A DNA stretch of 64,000 nt, from NCBI GenBank assembly GCA_035388225.1, contig DAOOPM010000022.1:1-64000 (forward strand), in the 5' to 3' direction. Shown here in pieces: positions 8,636-17,479 of this stretch (its first letter is position 1; every line of letters starts with the position of its first letter). The notes under the pieces were generated by a model. It worked only from the letters and a program-made list of their open reading frames with translations, was not told the DNA's origin and searched no databases. A program made the position numbers and the translations under genes. Source of the stretch: SB25 sp029560875. GTDB taxonomy: Bacteria > Bacteroidota > Bacteroidia > Bacteroidales > Tenuifilaceae.

Positions 8636-10360
8636 ATGAACATAAATATTGAAGTAAATAATCGGCAAATTCAGGCTCGCAAGGGCGAAACCATTCTTTC
8701 GGCTCTTAATCGCAATGGTATTAGAGTTCCAACGCTTTGCAATATGAAGGATTTATCGCCAACAGGTGCTTGCAGGCTTTGTGTTGTTGAGGTTGATGGA
8801 AGGGAGAATTTGGTAACATCCTGCTCGCAATTTGTTGAGGAGTCGATGCGAATTAAAACACACTCACCACGAGTTGTACGAGCTCGTAAAACCTTGGTTG
8901 AACTACTTTTGGCGAGCCACCCCGACGATTGTTTGTACTGCGTGCGCAACGAGAACTGCGAGTTGCAGTCGTTGGCTGCCGAATTACATATCCGCGAGCG
9001 AAAAGTTCAGCGTAAAAGCATCAACCTAAAATTAGATTTATCGAGCCCAAGCATAGTTCGCGACCCTGCTAAGTGTATTCTTTGCGGTAGGTGTGTTCGT
9101 GTTTGCGATGAGGTTCAATCAGTTTCAACTTTCGAATTTGTTAAGCGGGGTTGCAACATGTACATAGGAACCACAATGTCGCGCGACTTGAATTTTTCCA
9201 GTTGTATAGGTTGTGGACAGTGCGTTTTGGCTTGCCCTACAAGCGCATTGAATGAGCGCTCCAATATTGATGAGGTAATTGACTCGTTGAACAATCTTAA
9301 TGTAATTCCTGTGGTGCAGTTTGCTCCATCAATCCCAGTTTCGTTAGCCGAGGAGTTTGGAATGAAGGTAGGTAAAGACTTGAACGGAATACTCAACGCT
9401 ACTCTTAAGAAGATTGGCTTTAAGTATGTGTTTGATACTTCTGTAGCAGCTGATATTGCAATAATGGAGTTGGCTCACGAACTGTTAAATAGGAAGGAAG
9501 AGAACCAGGGGCAACCAATCATTTCGGCTTGCTGTCCAGCTTGGGTCAAATTTATGGAGCAGTTCTACCCAAATCAGTTGAACTTACTATCAACAGCGAA
9601 ATCGCCACAGCAGATATTAGGCTCGTTGATTAAAACGTACTTTGCTCCGCAAAAAAATATCAATCCATCCAACATATACTCAGTTTCGGTAATGCCATGC
9701 TTGGCCAAAAAGTTTGAGGCTCAGCGCGAGGAGATGACCAGCAAAGGAGTATCGGATGTAGATTCTGTTCTCTCCACGCGCGAATTAGCAAGGTTGATAA
9801 AGTTACACGGTGTCGATATTCAGAATGTAGATTCTCAGAGTGCCGATGCTCCTTTTAATGTAAGAAGTTCGGCAGGGAAATTGTTCGGAGTTGCCGGCGG
9901 TTCTTCCGAGGCATTAATGCGAACTGTGTACAACTTAATCACCGGAAAAGATTTGCAGAATTTCAAGGTTGCCGATTTTCGTTCCAACAACAATATTCGC
10001 GAGGTTAAGTTTAACGCTGGCGATAGGGAGTTTACCTTTATTGTGATTAGTGGCTTAAAGGATATTCATAAGTTTATGGATGAGTTAGCCGCGGGTAATG
10101 TAAAGGCCGATTACATTGAGGTTATGGCCTGTCCGGGTGGTTGTGTGAATGGTGGTGGACAGCCATTCGTATCGGAGGATAAGGATTCAAGACAAAGGGC
10201 TAAAGCCCTATACGAGATAGATGAGATTGATATAATTCGTTGTTCGCATAAAAATCCGCAAGTGAAGGAAATCTATACCAACTATTTGGGTGAACCCGGA
10301 GGTGATTTGGCTCGTAGAATATTGCATACAACATTTGTTAAGCGCGATGTACTTTTATAG
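8636..10360 (+). CDS. hydA: catalytic [FeFe] hydrogenase subunit, group A (HydA)
   Basis: A 574-residue protein with the full catalytic architecture, whose cysteine positions coincide with my recollection of Clostridium pasteurianum CpI numbering. It has N-terminal [2Fe-2S] ligands C35/46/49/63; the His-ligated [4Fe-4S] H95/C99/C102/C108; two [4Fe-4S] sites C147-C157 and C190-C200; and H-cluster motifs CCPAW (C299, C300), MPC (C355) and MACPGGC (C499, C503). A small-subunit-like tail follows. The proton-relay cysteine C299 is present, so it should be active in H2 turnover. There is no extra C-terminal [2Fe-2S] domain such as Thermotoga HydA has. It is third in the operon after NuoE- and NuoF-like subunits. 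Confidence 0.95.
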   Translation: MNINIEVNNRQIQARKGETILSALNRNGIRVPTLCNMKDLSPTGACRLCVVEVDGRENLVTSCSQFVEESMRIKTHSPRVVRARKTLVELLLASHPDDCLYCVRNENCELQSLAAELHIRERKVQRKSINLKLDLSSPSIVRDPAKCILCGRCVRVCDEVQSVSTFEFVKRGCNMYIGTTMSRDLNFSSCIGCGQCVLACPTSALNERSNIDEVIDSLNNLNVIPVVQFAPSIPVSLAEEFGMKVGKDLNGILNATLKKIGFKYVFDTSVAADIAIMELAHELLNRKEENQGQPIISACCPAWVKFMEQFYPNQLNLLSTAKSPQQILGSLIKTYFAPQKNINPSNIYSVSVMPCLAKKFEAQREEMTSKGVSDVDSVLSTRELARLIKLHGVDIQNVDSQSADAPFNVRSSAGKLFGVAGGSSEALMRTVYNLITGKDLQNFKVADFRSNNNIREVKFNAGDREFTFIVISGLKDIHKFMDELAAGNVKADYIEVMACPGGCVNGGGQPFVSEDKDSRQRAKALYEIDEIDIIRCSHKNPQVKEIYTNYLGEPGGDLARRILHTTFVKRDVLL

Positions 10361-10369
10361 ATAACTAAT

Positions 10370-12367
10370 ATGGCAAATACGGACGGTAGGAGGGAGTTGG
10401 TTCATACAATTAAGGAGTTATGCAGGGTTTGCTATACCTGTGTAAGGGAATGTCCTGCAAAAGCCATAAAAATTGTCAATGGACAGGCAGAGGTAATCCC
10501 AGAGCGGTGTATTGGTTGTGGTAACTGTATTAAGGTTTGTAGTCAGGATGCGAAGGTTTTTTTGCTATCCAGAATGGAGGTTAAAACACTTTTGCAATCA
10601 GATGCTAAGGTTGCTGCATTGGTAGCTCCAAGTTTTCCTGCCGAATTTTCGGAAATTGAGGATTATAAGGTTTTTGTTGGGATGCTGCGTGAACTTGGAT
10701 TCTCTTACGTTTTCGAGGTTGCATTTGGTGCCGATTTGGTTGCTCAAAAATACAAAGGATTGCTCGAGGATAGGTCTGGGAAAGGCTATATATCGTCCGA
10801 TTGTCCAGCTATTGTTACCTATATTCGATACTATCATCCCGATTTAGTTGAAAATCTATCTCCATTGGTTTCTCCAATGGTTGCAACAAGTCGTGTTGTT
10901 CGCAAGAAGTTAGGCGATGATGTTAAATTGGTTTTCATTGGACCATGTATTGCTAAAAAGGCTGAATCGGAAGAGATGGATGAGGTTTTAACTTTCCGCG
11001 AATTACGGGGAATGTTAGAGCATGCCGGAATCACAGGCGATAATATTAAACCCTCGGAGTTTGACCCACCTCATGCTGGGCGTGGTGCAATATTCCCTGT
11101 TAGCAGAGGTTTGATGCAAACGGTCAATATTTTTGACGATTTGATAGAAGGAAATATTACTGTAGCCGAAGGTCGTATAGGTTTTCAGGAGGCAATAAAG
11201 GAGTGGGAAACGGGTAGCTTAAAAGGTCAGAACCTTGAGTTACTTTGCTGCGAGGGTTGTATAATGGGCCCAGGCATGAGCCCTGGTGGTAAACGTTTCG
11301 AGCGTAAAACTTTCATCAGTTCTTATGTGCGCGATAAGTTAACGAGAAATAAGCAGTCTGAATGGGAAAAAGAAATAGCGGAGTATTCTAGTATCGATTT
11401 ATCAAGAGGGTTTACCTCCGATGATAAACGGATTTCGATGCCTACAGAGGATGAGGTGGGCAGGATTTTGGCCTCAATGGGAAAATTTTCATCGCGCGAC
11501 CATCTTAACTGTGGTGCATGCGGTTACGATACTTGCTTGGAACATGCAATAGCCATTGTAGAAGGATTGGCTGAAATTGAGATGTGCTTGCCCTACACCA
11601 TAGAGGAGATGCACGCTTCAATTAAGGATTTGGCAATTTCCAACGAAAAGTTAGCCAAAATGCAGCAAGCGCTTAAGCATTCCGAGAAACTGGCACATAT
11701 GGGACAACTCTCGGCAGGTATTGCGCATGAGTTGAATAATCCGCTAGGTGTTGTGCTTATGTACAGTAATATACTTCTGGATGAGTGTAACTCCGAAGAC
11801 CCCTTGCGCAAAGACTTAGAGTTAATTTCCGCGCAGGCCGAGCGATGCAAAAAAATTGTGAGCGGTTTGCTCAATTTTGCCCGTAAAAATCAGGTAAAAG
11901 TGGAACAAATCGATTTGAAAAAGTTGGCCGAGGATAGTATCTCTTCGGTGGTTATCCCGAAGAATATTAGCACAAGTGTTGTTTGTAATGCGCAAAATTG
12001 CACAGCAGAACTTGATTATGAACAAATGATGCAGGTTCTTACCAATCTCAACAAAAATGCTGTTGAGGCAATGCCCAATGGCGGTTCCTTAACTGTTGAG
12101 GTCGACGATAGTAATGACGAAATTATTTTCAAAGTTATTGATACTGGTACCGGAATTTCTGAGGAGAATATGGATAAACTCTTCACACCTTTTTTTACAA
12201 CTAAAGGAATAGGGAAGGGGACTGGATTAGGGTTGGCAACAACCTATGGAATTGTTAAGATGCATAAGGGGAAAATTGAAGTTGATTCCAATATTGACCC
12301 AACTAAAGGGCCAACTGGTACAACCTTTAAAATTATTATTCCTCGAACATTTAGTACAGCGGAGTAA
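10370..12367 (+). CDS. sensory [FeFe] hydrogenase fused to a histidine kinase
   Basis: A 665-residue fusion. Two ferredoxin motifs (C18/21/24/28, C47/50/53/57) are followed by a group C H-cluster domain with ligands C145 (SDCP), C193 (GPC) and C294/C297 (CEGC), then a [4Fe-4S] motif CGACGYDTC plus C406. A linker coiled coil leads into a HisKA domain with phosphoacceptor H453 (IAHELNNP) and a HATPase domain (N box NKNAVEAM, then DTGTGI and GTGLGLA). Asp144 replaces the proton-relay cysteine, as expected for a sensor. It lacks a PAS domain, unlike its paralogue at 3729. The gene starts 9 bp after hydA, so sensor and enzyme are probably co-expressed. The cognate regulator is likely the next gene. 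Confidence 0.9.
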   Translation: MANTDGRRELVHTIKELCRVCYTCVRECPAKAIKIVNGQAEVIPERCIGCGNCIKVCSQDAKVFLLSRMEVKTLLQSDAKVAALVAPSFPAEFSEIEDYKVFVGMLRELGFSYVFEVAFGADLVAQKYKGLLEDRSGKGYISSDCPAIVTYIRYYHPDLVENLSPLVSPMVATSRVVRKKLGDDVKLVFIGPCIAKKAESEEMDEVLTFRELRGMLEHAGITGDNIKPSEFDPPHAGRGAIFPVSRGLMQTVNIFDDLIEGNITVAEGRIGFQEAIKEWETGSLKGQNLELLCCEGCIMGPGMSPGGKRFERKTFISSYVRDKLTRNKQSEWEKEIAEYSSIDLSRGFTSDDKRISMPTEDEVGRILASMGKFSSRDHLNCGACGYDTCLEHAIAIVEGLAEIEMCLPYTIEEMHASIKDLAISNEKLAKMQQALKHSEKLAHMGQLSAGIAHELNNPLGVVLMYSNILLDECNSEDPLRKDLELISAQAERCKKIVSGLLNFARKNQVKVEQIDLKKLAEDSISSVVIPKNISTSVVCNAQNCTAELDYEQMMQVLTNLNKNAVEAMPNGGSLTVEVDDSNDEIIFKVIDTGTGISEENMDKLFTPFFTTKGIGKGTGLGLATTYGIVKMHKGKIEVDSNIDPTKGPTGTTFKIIIPRTFSTAE

Positions 12368-12386
12368 ACTAAACGAATTAAACAAT

Positions 12387-12782
12387 ATGCCTACTGCAAA
12401 AAAAACTATCCTTATTGTTGACGATGATATAGACTATTTGTATCAACTAAGGTTTCACGTTGAGAAAATGGGTTTTGAGGTTGTAACAGCCGAAAGTCAG
12501 CGCGAAGCTGAGCAGTTGCTAAGCACCATGAAACCCGATTTGGCAATTCTCGATTTAATGATGGAGAACGAGGATAGTGGCTTTATCCTTAGCTATAAAA
12601 TTAAGCGCAAATACCCTGAAATTCCAATTATCATTGCAACTGCAGTGGCAGCTGAAACTGGAATGTCGTTTGGAATTAGCTCCGAGCAGGAGCGCAAGTG
12701 GATTAAAGCTGATTTATACCTTGAGAAGGGTATTAGACCCGACCAACTTCACCGCGAAATAATTAAACTACTAAAACTCTAG
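12387..12782 (+). CDS. single-domain response regulator
   Basis: A 131-residue CheY-like receiver with no output domain. The acidic pocket is D12/D13, the phosphoacceptor is D56 (AILDLMM), and switch residues are T85 and K114. It lies 19 bp after the hydrogenase-kinase fusion and 1 bp before a receiver-kinase hybrid, so it probably shuttles phosphate between them or to an unseen partner. The open frame extends upstream into the kinase gene, but the ATG at 12387 gives a normal receiver length. Confidence 0.88.
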   Translation: MPTAKKTILIVDDDIDYLYQLRFHVEKMGFEVVTAESQREAEQLLSTMKPDLAILDLMMENEDSGFILSYKIKRKYPEIPIIIATAVAAETGMSFGISSEQERKWIKADLYLEKGIRPDQLHREIIKLLKL

Positions 12783-12783
12783 T

Positions 12784-13932
12784 ATGGAACTTCTTGATGT
12801 GCTAGTGGTTGACGATGAACCTGGAATTCGCTCTGGTGTAGAGCGTATTCTTAGAAATTTTACTGTTAGCTATCCCTTCTTGGAGGACGAGATAGGTTTT
12901 AATATTGTTGAAGCTGAGACGGGCGAGGCAGCAATCGAAATTATTCAGAAACAACCACCTGCTATTGTTCTGCTCGATAATAAGTTGCCCGGAATTCAGG
13001 GGATTGAGGTGTTGGAGTACATTAATGCCAATCAACCCAATATTCTGGTGATGATGATAACCTCCTATGCATCGTTGGAGTTGGCCGTTAAAGCTACCAA
13101 TATAGGTGCGTACGACTTTGTCCCTAAACCGTTTACTCCTCAGGAGTTAAAGGCCTCGATGGAGAATATCGCCAAGCATTTTTTCCTTCGTCAAATGACC
13201 CGCAAACTCCATAAAGAAGGGAAGCAGGTACGTTTTCAGTTCCTCACAGTGCTTTCACATGAGCTAAAATCGCCCTTAAATGCCATTGAGGGTTATTTGC
13301 GTATGATGCAGGAGAAGCAGACTGGCGATAAAATTGACGATTATGCAGAGCCTATAGAGCGTTCGCTATCACGTATTCAGGCAATGCGTAACCTAATAAT
13401 GGATTTACTGGACTTAACGCATATTGAATCGGGTAAGCGTAGGCGCGATTTAAGGGAAATTGATTTGGTGCTTGTTGCAAAATCTGCATTGGATACAATG
13501 ACTCCAATGGCTGTTCAGCGTGATATTACCTTGGAGTTGGTTAATGACGAGCCACAGCCAATTTTTGCTGATTCCGATGATATGGAGATTCTGCTCAACA
13601 ACCTTATCTCTAATGCGGTTAAGTATAACGTTAAGGGAGGATGGGTGAAATGCGAGGCCGGACACACCGAAAGTCATATTTACTGTAAGGTATCGGATTC
13701 GGGTATAGGAATTAACGAGGAGGATTTATCAAAGCTTTTTCAGGAATTTACTCGAATTAAAAACCCACAAAGTAAAAATGTTAGCGGAAGCGGATTAGGA
13801 TTATCGATTGTGAAGAAGATTATGGAACTTTATAGCGCAGAGGTCAAAGTTGAGAGTAAACCAGGTGAGGGTTCAACTTTCACACTTTTATTTCCTCTAC
13901 CAAACTCTATTATTGCGAACGAAGGAATATAA
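12784..13932 (+). CDS. receiver-histidine kinase hybrid
   Basis: A 382-residue cytoplasmic signalling protein with an N-terminal receiver (D10/D11, phosphoacceptor D65, K115), a HisKA domain (H159 in SHELKSPLN) and a C-terminal HATPase (DSGIGI, GSGLGLS). It has no membrane segment or DNA-binding domain. A receiver placed before a kinase is a relay arrangement in which phosphorylation can set kinase activity. It ends the operon that begins at hydC; rex follows after 60 bp with its own -7 element. Confidence 0.88.
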   Translation: MELLDVLVVDDEPGIRSGVERILRNFTVSYPFLEDEIGFNIVEAETGEAAIEIIQKQPPAIVLLDNKLPGIQGIEVLEYINANQPNILVMMITSYASLELAVKATNIGAYDFVPKPFTPQELKASMENIAKHFFLRQMTRKLHKEGKQVRFQFLTVLSHELKSPLNAIEGYLRMMQEKQTGDKIDDYAEPIERSLSRIQAMRNLIMDLLDLTHIESGKRRRDLREIDLVLVAKSALDTMTPMAVQRDITLELVNDEPQPIFADSDDMEILLNNLISNAVKYNVKGGWVKCEAGHTESHIYCKVSDSGIGINEEDLSKLFQEFTRIKNPQSKNVSGSGLGLSIVKKIMELYSAEVKVESKPGEGSTFTLLFPLPNSIIANEGI

Positions 13933-13948
13933 AATTGAATTTGTATTG

Positions 13949-13956
13949 TAAATTTG
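13949..13956 (+). promoter_or_regulatory. -7 promoter element of rex
   Basis: TAAATTTG matches the TAnnTTTG consensus and lies 36 bp before the rex ATG, in the only gap of the gene series. No good -33 element is evident. Confidence 0.45.
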
Positions 13957-13992
13957 TAAAACTATTTAAAATAAAAGGTAAAACTCAACTGT

Positions 13993-14610
13993 ATGAAGTT
14001 ACCCGAAAAAACAGTAGAACGTTTAAGCGAATACCGAAGAACTCTCTATAATTGCTTGGCTAAAGGCAAAACACACATTTATTCGCACGAGCTGGCTGGT
14101 TTACATAATATTACAGCCGTTCAGGTGCGCCGCGATTTAATGCTCATTGGCTATTCTAGCCTTAAAAAGAAAGGTTACGATGCGCAGGAGCTAATCAACG
14201 TAATTGGCGGTTTAATCGACCACGAGGAAAGTTTGAATGTGGCAGTGGTTGGAATGGGAAACCTTGGTAGAGCAATAACTGCCTACTTCAATGGAAAACG
14301 CCCTAAGTTGAATATTGTTGCAGCATTCGATGTCGACCCAAATAAGGTTAATAGGGTTGTTGCCGGTGTTAACTGCTTTCATATTAAAGATTTGAATGAT
14401 GTAATTAGGCGTAGCAATATTTCAATTGCAATAATTGCTGCACCACCCGATTCTGCCGCAACTGTTGCTGAACTATTGGTTAATGCCGGGATAAAAGGCA
14501 TACTTAATTTCACTACAGTTCCAGTAAATGTCCCAGAAACAATTTATCTGGAGGAGTATGATATGATTACTTCCATGGAGAAAGTTGCTTATTTCGTTAA
14601 GCCTAATTAA
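13993..14610 (+). CDS. rex: redox-sensing transcriptional repressor Rex
   Basis: A 205-residue Rex-family protein. An N-terminal winged helix (about 1-75, recognition helix near TAVQVRRDL) is followed by a Rossmann NAD(H) domain with GMGNLG (87-92) and a C-terminal helix that swaps in the dimer. Rex represses fermentation and H2 genes when NADH/NAD+ is low and releases DNA when NADH binds. The two Rex-like palindromes at 5895 and 6160 are its obvious local targets (inference). Length is normal for the family. A strong intrinsic terminator follows. Confidence 0.93.
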   Translation: MKLPEKTVERLSEYRRTLYNCLAKGKTHIYSHELAGLHNITAVQVRRDLMLIGYSSLKKKGYDAQELINVIGGLIDHEESLNVAVVGMGNLGRAITAYFNGKRPKLNIVAAFDVDPNKVNRVVAGVNCFHIKDLNDVIRRSNISIAIIAAPPDSAATVAELLVNAGIKGILNFTTVPVNVPETIYLEEYDMITSMEKVAYFVKPN

Positions 14611-14648
14611 AGACAGTTTTAAACTTATTTACACTCTAAGAGATTATG

Positions 14649-14680
14649 ATATTCTGGGATTTCCCAGAATATTTTTTTTT
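14649..14680 (+). terminator. intrinsic terminator of rex
   Basis: An 11-bp perfect stem (ATATTCTGGGA paired with its complement, 14649-14659 with 14662-14672) is followed by a run of T to 14680. It separates rex from ribF. Confidence 0.85.
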
Positions 14681-14720
14681 CATAAAGATTTTTCTATTTT
14701 TATTCGATAATATTTTATTG

Positions 14721-15662
14721 ATGAAAGTTCATTACGGTTTCGACGATTTGAGTTCAATCAAAAATCCTGTGGTTACCACAGGGTCATTTGATGGTGTTCA
14801 TATTGGCCATAAAACAATCATCAATAGAATTAATGAGATTGCTCGCAATATTGATGGTGAGTCTGTACTGATTACCTTTCATCCTCATCCACGTAAAGTT
14901 CTTTATCCCGAAACCGAAGGCAAGAAGTTGCTTTTTATCCTTTCGCAGCGCGAAAAAATAGATTTGCTCTGCAAAGCGGGGCTCGACCATTTAATAGTTG
15001 TGAAATTCACCCTTGATTTTTCAAAAGTATCATCGCTCGACTTTATTAAAACCTATTTAATGGAGAAACTCCATGCAAAGTTCATTGTAGTTGGATTTAA
15101 TCATCACTTCGGGCACAATAGGGAAGGCGATTATGAGGAGTTACGAAAGTTGAGCAATGAGTATGGTTTTGGTGTGGAGGAAATTCCTGAGCAGGATATT
15201 CAGCAGGAAACCGTAAGTTCCACAACAATTCGTAAAGCACTTTTGGAAGGTCGAATCCAGCGCGCAAATGCTTACCTAGACCATCAGTATATAATTATTG
15301 GCTCGTTAGGGAAGGGAACACATTTCTTTAATCAGGCTGATTTCCCTACACTAACAGTTCAGATTGATGAAACTGGTAAGTTAATTCCACCCGAAGGGAT
15401 TTACGCTGTTACTTTAGAGTGGAATAGCGCAAGCTATAGGGCAATGCTAATTGTTTGGTCGAACCATCCAGCGGGCGAGTCTGATGTAATTGACCGTAAT
15501 GTAGAGTTACATATACTGGACTTCAAGGGGAAATTCTATAATGAGGATGCTAAATTGTACTTTCACAAGCGCATTACAGGAGGAATTGATGTGAATAACT
15601 CCCTCCGTTTAAGGCATCAACTCGAGGAAGCTGCCAAGTTGGTTGATGAGTTAATTTTCTAA
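14721..15662 (+). CDS. ribF: bifunctional riboflavin kinase / FAD synthetase RibF
   Basis: A 313-residue protein. The N-terminal FAD synthetase (nucleotidyltransferase) half carries TTGSFDGVHIGH (about 19-30), and SSTTIRKAL occurs near 170. The C-terminal riboflavin kinase half has the G-TDFPTLT-like segment (QADFPTLTV), an EGIYAV stretch and a late RL-REL-like helix. It makes FMN and FAD. The ATG at 14721 is preferred because the upstream extension would cross the rex terminator. Placement beside flavin-dependent hydrogenase genes may be coincidental. Confidence 0.93.
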   Translation: MKVHYGFDDLSSIKNPVVTTGSFDGVHIGHKTIINRINEIARNIDGESVLITFHPHPRKVLYPETEGKKLLFILSQREKIDLLCKAGLDHLIVVKFTLDFSKVSSLDFIKTYLMEKLHAKFIVVGFNHHFGHNREGDYEELRKLSNEYGFGVEEIPEQDIQQETVSSTTIRKALLEGRIQRANAYLDHQYIIIGSLGKGTHFFNQADFPTLTVQIDETGKLIPPEGIYAVTLEWNSASYRAMLIVWSNHPAGESDVIDRNVELHILDFKGKFYNEDAKLYFHKRITGGIDVNNSLRLRHQLEEAAKLVDELIF

Positions 15663-15715
15663 CAGGACTGATTTATATCAACTTTACATATTGATTCTTT
15701 AGTATATCTTTGTCA

Positions 15716-15892
15716 ATGTAAAATCGTATAAAAAGTATTGATTTTATTCCTGTATCTGAGAATGTGATTTTTTTGCTTTCGAGGATTCAGCTAACAAAAT
15801 CGGATCCAGAGGAAATTCTGATGGAGAAGAGAATCGAAATGAAACCTTGTTTGGATAAGTTTTATGCTTTAAATCGACTAACGTTGATTTAA
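15716..15892 (+). other. open frame of 56 codons interrupted after its ATG; possible small or broken gene
   Basis: An ATG at 15716 is followed directly by TAA, then the same frame stays open for 56 codons to TAA at 15890-15892. The translation (after the stop it begins NRIKSIDFIP, with a hydrophilic helical middle including EEILMEKRIEMK) looks protein-like, not random. Starts could be GTG at 15764 or an internal ATG. It lies in the 339-bp gap before hydG, which otherwise holds only a weak hairpin (15942-15959). It could be a pseudogene remnant, a small protein with a non-ATG start, or chance. Confidence 0.25.
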
Positions 15893-16001
15893 TTGTTCTC
15901 TTTTAACGAATTTCGTTTAGGAAGATTTTGTTTTTATCAGCATCAACAATGATGTTGATTTTCAGGTGAACTAAAAATTGTAAAACAAAATATCAAACTA
16001 T

Positions 16002-17429
16002 ATGAAATTCACTCCAGAAAAATACCGAATTCCCGATGAGAGAATGAAACCATTCATCGATACCGATGAGATTTGGGAATTTATCAACAACGCTAGACCT
16101 ACCAAAGAGCGAGTTAGGGAAATTATTGCCAAATCGCTCGATAAAAACCGACTCAATTTAGAGGAGGTGGCAATCCTTGTAAACACAACCGACCCTGAAT
16201 TGGTTGAGGAAATTCTACAAGGTGCACGCACCCTTAAGGAGCGTGTTTACGGGAATAGAATTGTGCTTTTTGCTCCGCTCTATATTGGAAATAAGTGTAC
16301 AAATAACTGTAAGTACTGTGGTTTCCGCTCATCGAACAAGGATGCCGTTCGTATGACCTTGTCCGATGAGGAAATTGTTCGTGAGGTTGAGGCATTGGAG
16401 GAGAATGGTCAGAAACGATTAATTCTTGTTTATGGCGAGCACGCCCATTACTCCCCTGAGTACATTGCTCATACTGTGAAGTTGGTATATGGAATTAAAA
16501 AGAACAATGGCGAGATTCGCAGGGTGAACATCAACGCTGCACCATTGGATTTGGATGGTTTTAAGGTTGTTAAGGATTCAGGAATTGGAACTTATCAGGT
16601 TTTTCAGGAGACATATCACCCCGAAGCTTATAGTTGGTATCACCCAACAGGAAAAAAACGGGATTATGAGTGGCGATTAACATCGCTCGATAGAGCCCAG
16701 GAAGTTGGTCTAGATGATGTTGGTATTGGTGCTTTGTTCGGATTGTACGATTGGCGTTTCGATGTGCTTGCGCTAGTGCGCCATACAAACCATTTGGAGG
16801 CTTGCTATAATGTAGGACCACACACAATTTCTTTCCCAAGAATTAAATCTGCCTCGGGATTAGACATTACTGATAAGTACTTTGTGTCCGATGACGATTT
16901 TGTTAAGTTGGTTGCAATTCTTCGCCTTGCAGTTCCGTATACAGGAATGATTCTTACAGCTCGCGAACCTGTTGAGATTCGTCGTCAGGTAATCCAGTTT
17001 GGCGTTTCGCAAATTGATGGTGGAACAAAGCTGGAGTTGGGTTCATACTCCGACTCAAAGAACGAGAAGCAGGATTTAACCAAGGAGCAGTTCCAAATTA
17101 ACGATAACCGCTCACTTGCCGAAATTATTGATGAACTTGTGGATAACGACTATATTCCATCGTTCTGTACCGCTTGCTACCGCTTAAACAGAACGGGAGA
17201 GCACTTTATGGAATTCTCAGTTCCCGGCTTTATAAAGCGTTTCTGCACTCCTAATGCACTACTCACTTTAACTGAGTATTTGGTTGATTATGCTACGCCC
17301 GAGGTGCAGGTAAAAGGGTTTAAGTTGATTGACAAAACTCTTGTCGATATCAGTGGGCATCAAAACACCGATGAAGTAAAACGTAGGATTGAACGAATAA
17401 AAGCAGGGGAGAGGGATTTGTACTTTTAG
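16002..17429 (+). CDS. hydG: [FeFe] hydrogenase maturase HydG (radical SAM tyrosine lyase)
   Basis: A 475-residue radical SAM enzyme. The SAM [4Fe-4S] motif is C99-x3-C103-x2-C106 (CTNNCKYC). The C-terminal auxiliary cluster motif is present (FCTACYR followed by a cysteine in KRFC). HydG cleaves tyrosine to give the CO and CN ligands of the H-cluster through an Fe(CO)2CN synthon. Normal family length. It is monocistronic here, 339 bp after ribF, and ends in a strong terminator. HydE is 6 kb downstream on the other strand; HydF is absent from the window. Confidence 0.96.
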   Translation: MKFTPEKYRIPDERMKPFIDTDEIWEFINNARPTKERVREIIAKSLDKNRLNLEEVAILVNTTDPELVEEILQGARTLKERVYGNRIVLFAPLYIGNKCTNNCKYCGFRSSNKDAVRMTLSDEEIVREVEALEENGQKRLILVYGEHAHYSPEYIAHTVKLVYGIKKNNGEIRRVNINAAPLDLDGFKVVKDSGIGTYQVFQETYHPEAYSWYHPTGKKRDYEWRLTSLDRAQEVGLDDVGIGALFGLYDWRFDVLALVRHTNHLEACYNVGPHTISFPRIKSASGLDITDKYFVSDDDFVKLVAILRLAVPYTGMILTAREPVEIRRQVIQFGVSQIDGGTKLELGSYSDSKNEKQDLTKEQFQINDNRSLAEIIDELVDNDYIPSFCTACYRLNRTGEHFMEFSVPGFIKRFCTPNALLTLTEYLVDYATPEVQVKGFKLIDKTLVDISGHQNTDEVKRRIERIKAGERDLYF

Positions 17430-17440
17430 TATAAATGAAC

Positions 17441-17478
17441 AAGGATTAACGATTTCGTTAATCCTTATCTTTTATTTT
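17441..17478. terminator. bidirectional intrinsic terminator after hydG
   Basis: A 12-bp perfect stem (AAGGATTAACGA, 17441-17452, with 17455-17466) and a two-base loop are followed by a T-rich tail. It lies between convergent hydG and the 17480 gene and could serve both. Confidence 0.8.
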
Positions 17479-17479
17479 A

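Noticed and set aside
14721..15662. FMN riboswitch ahead of ribF
   Set aside because: The space between rex and ribF holds only the rex terminator and about 40 bp of AT-rich DNA, too short for an RFN element.
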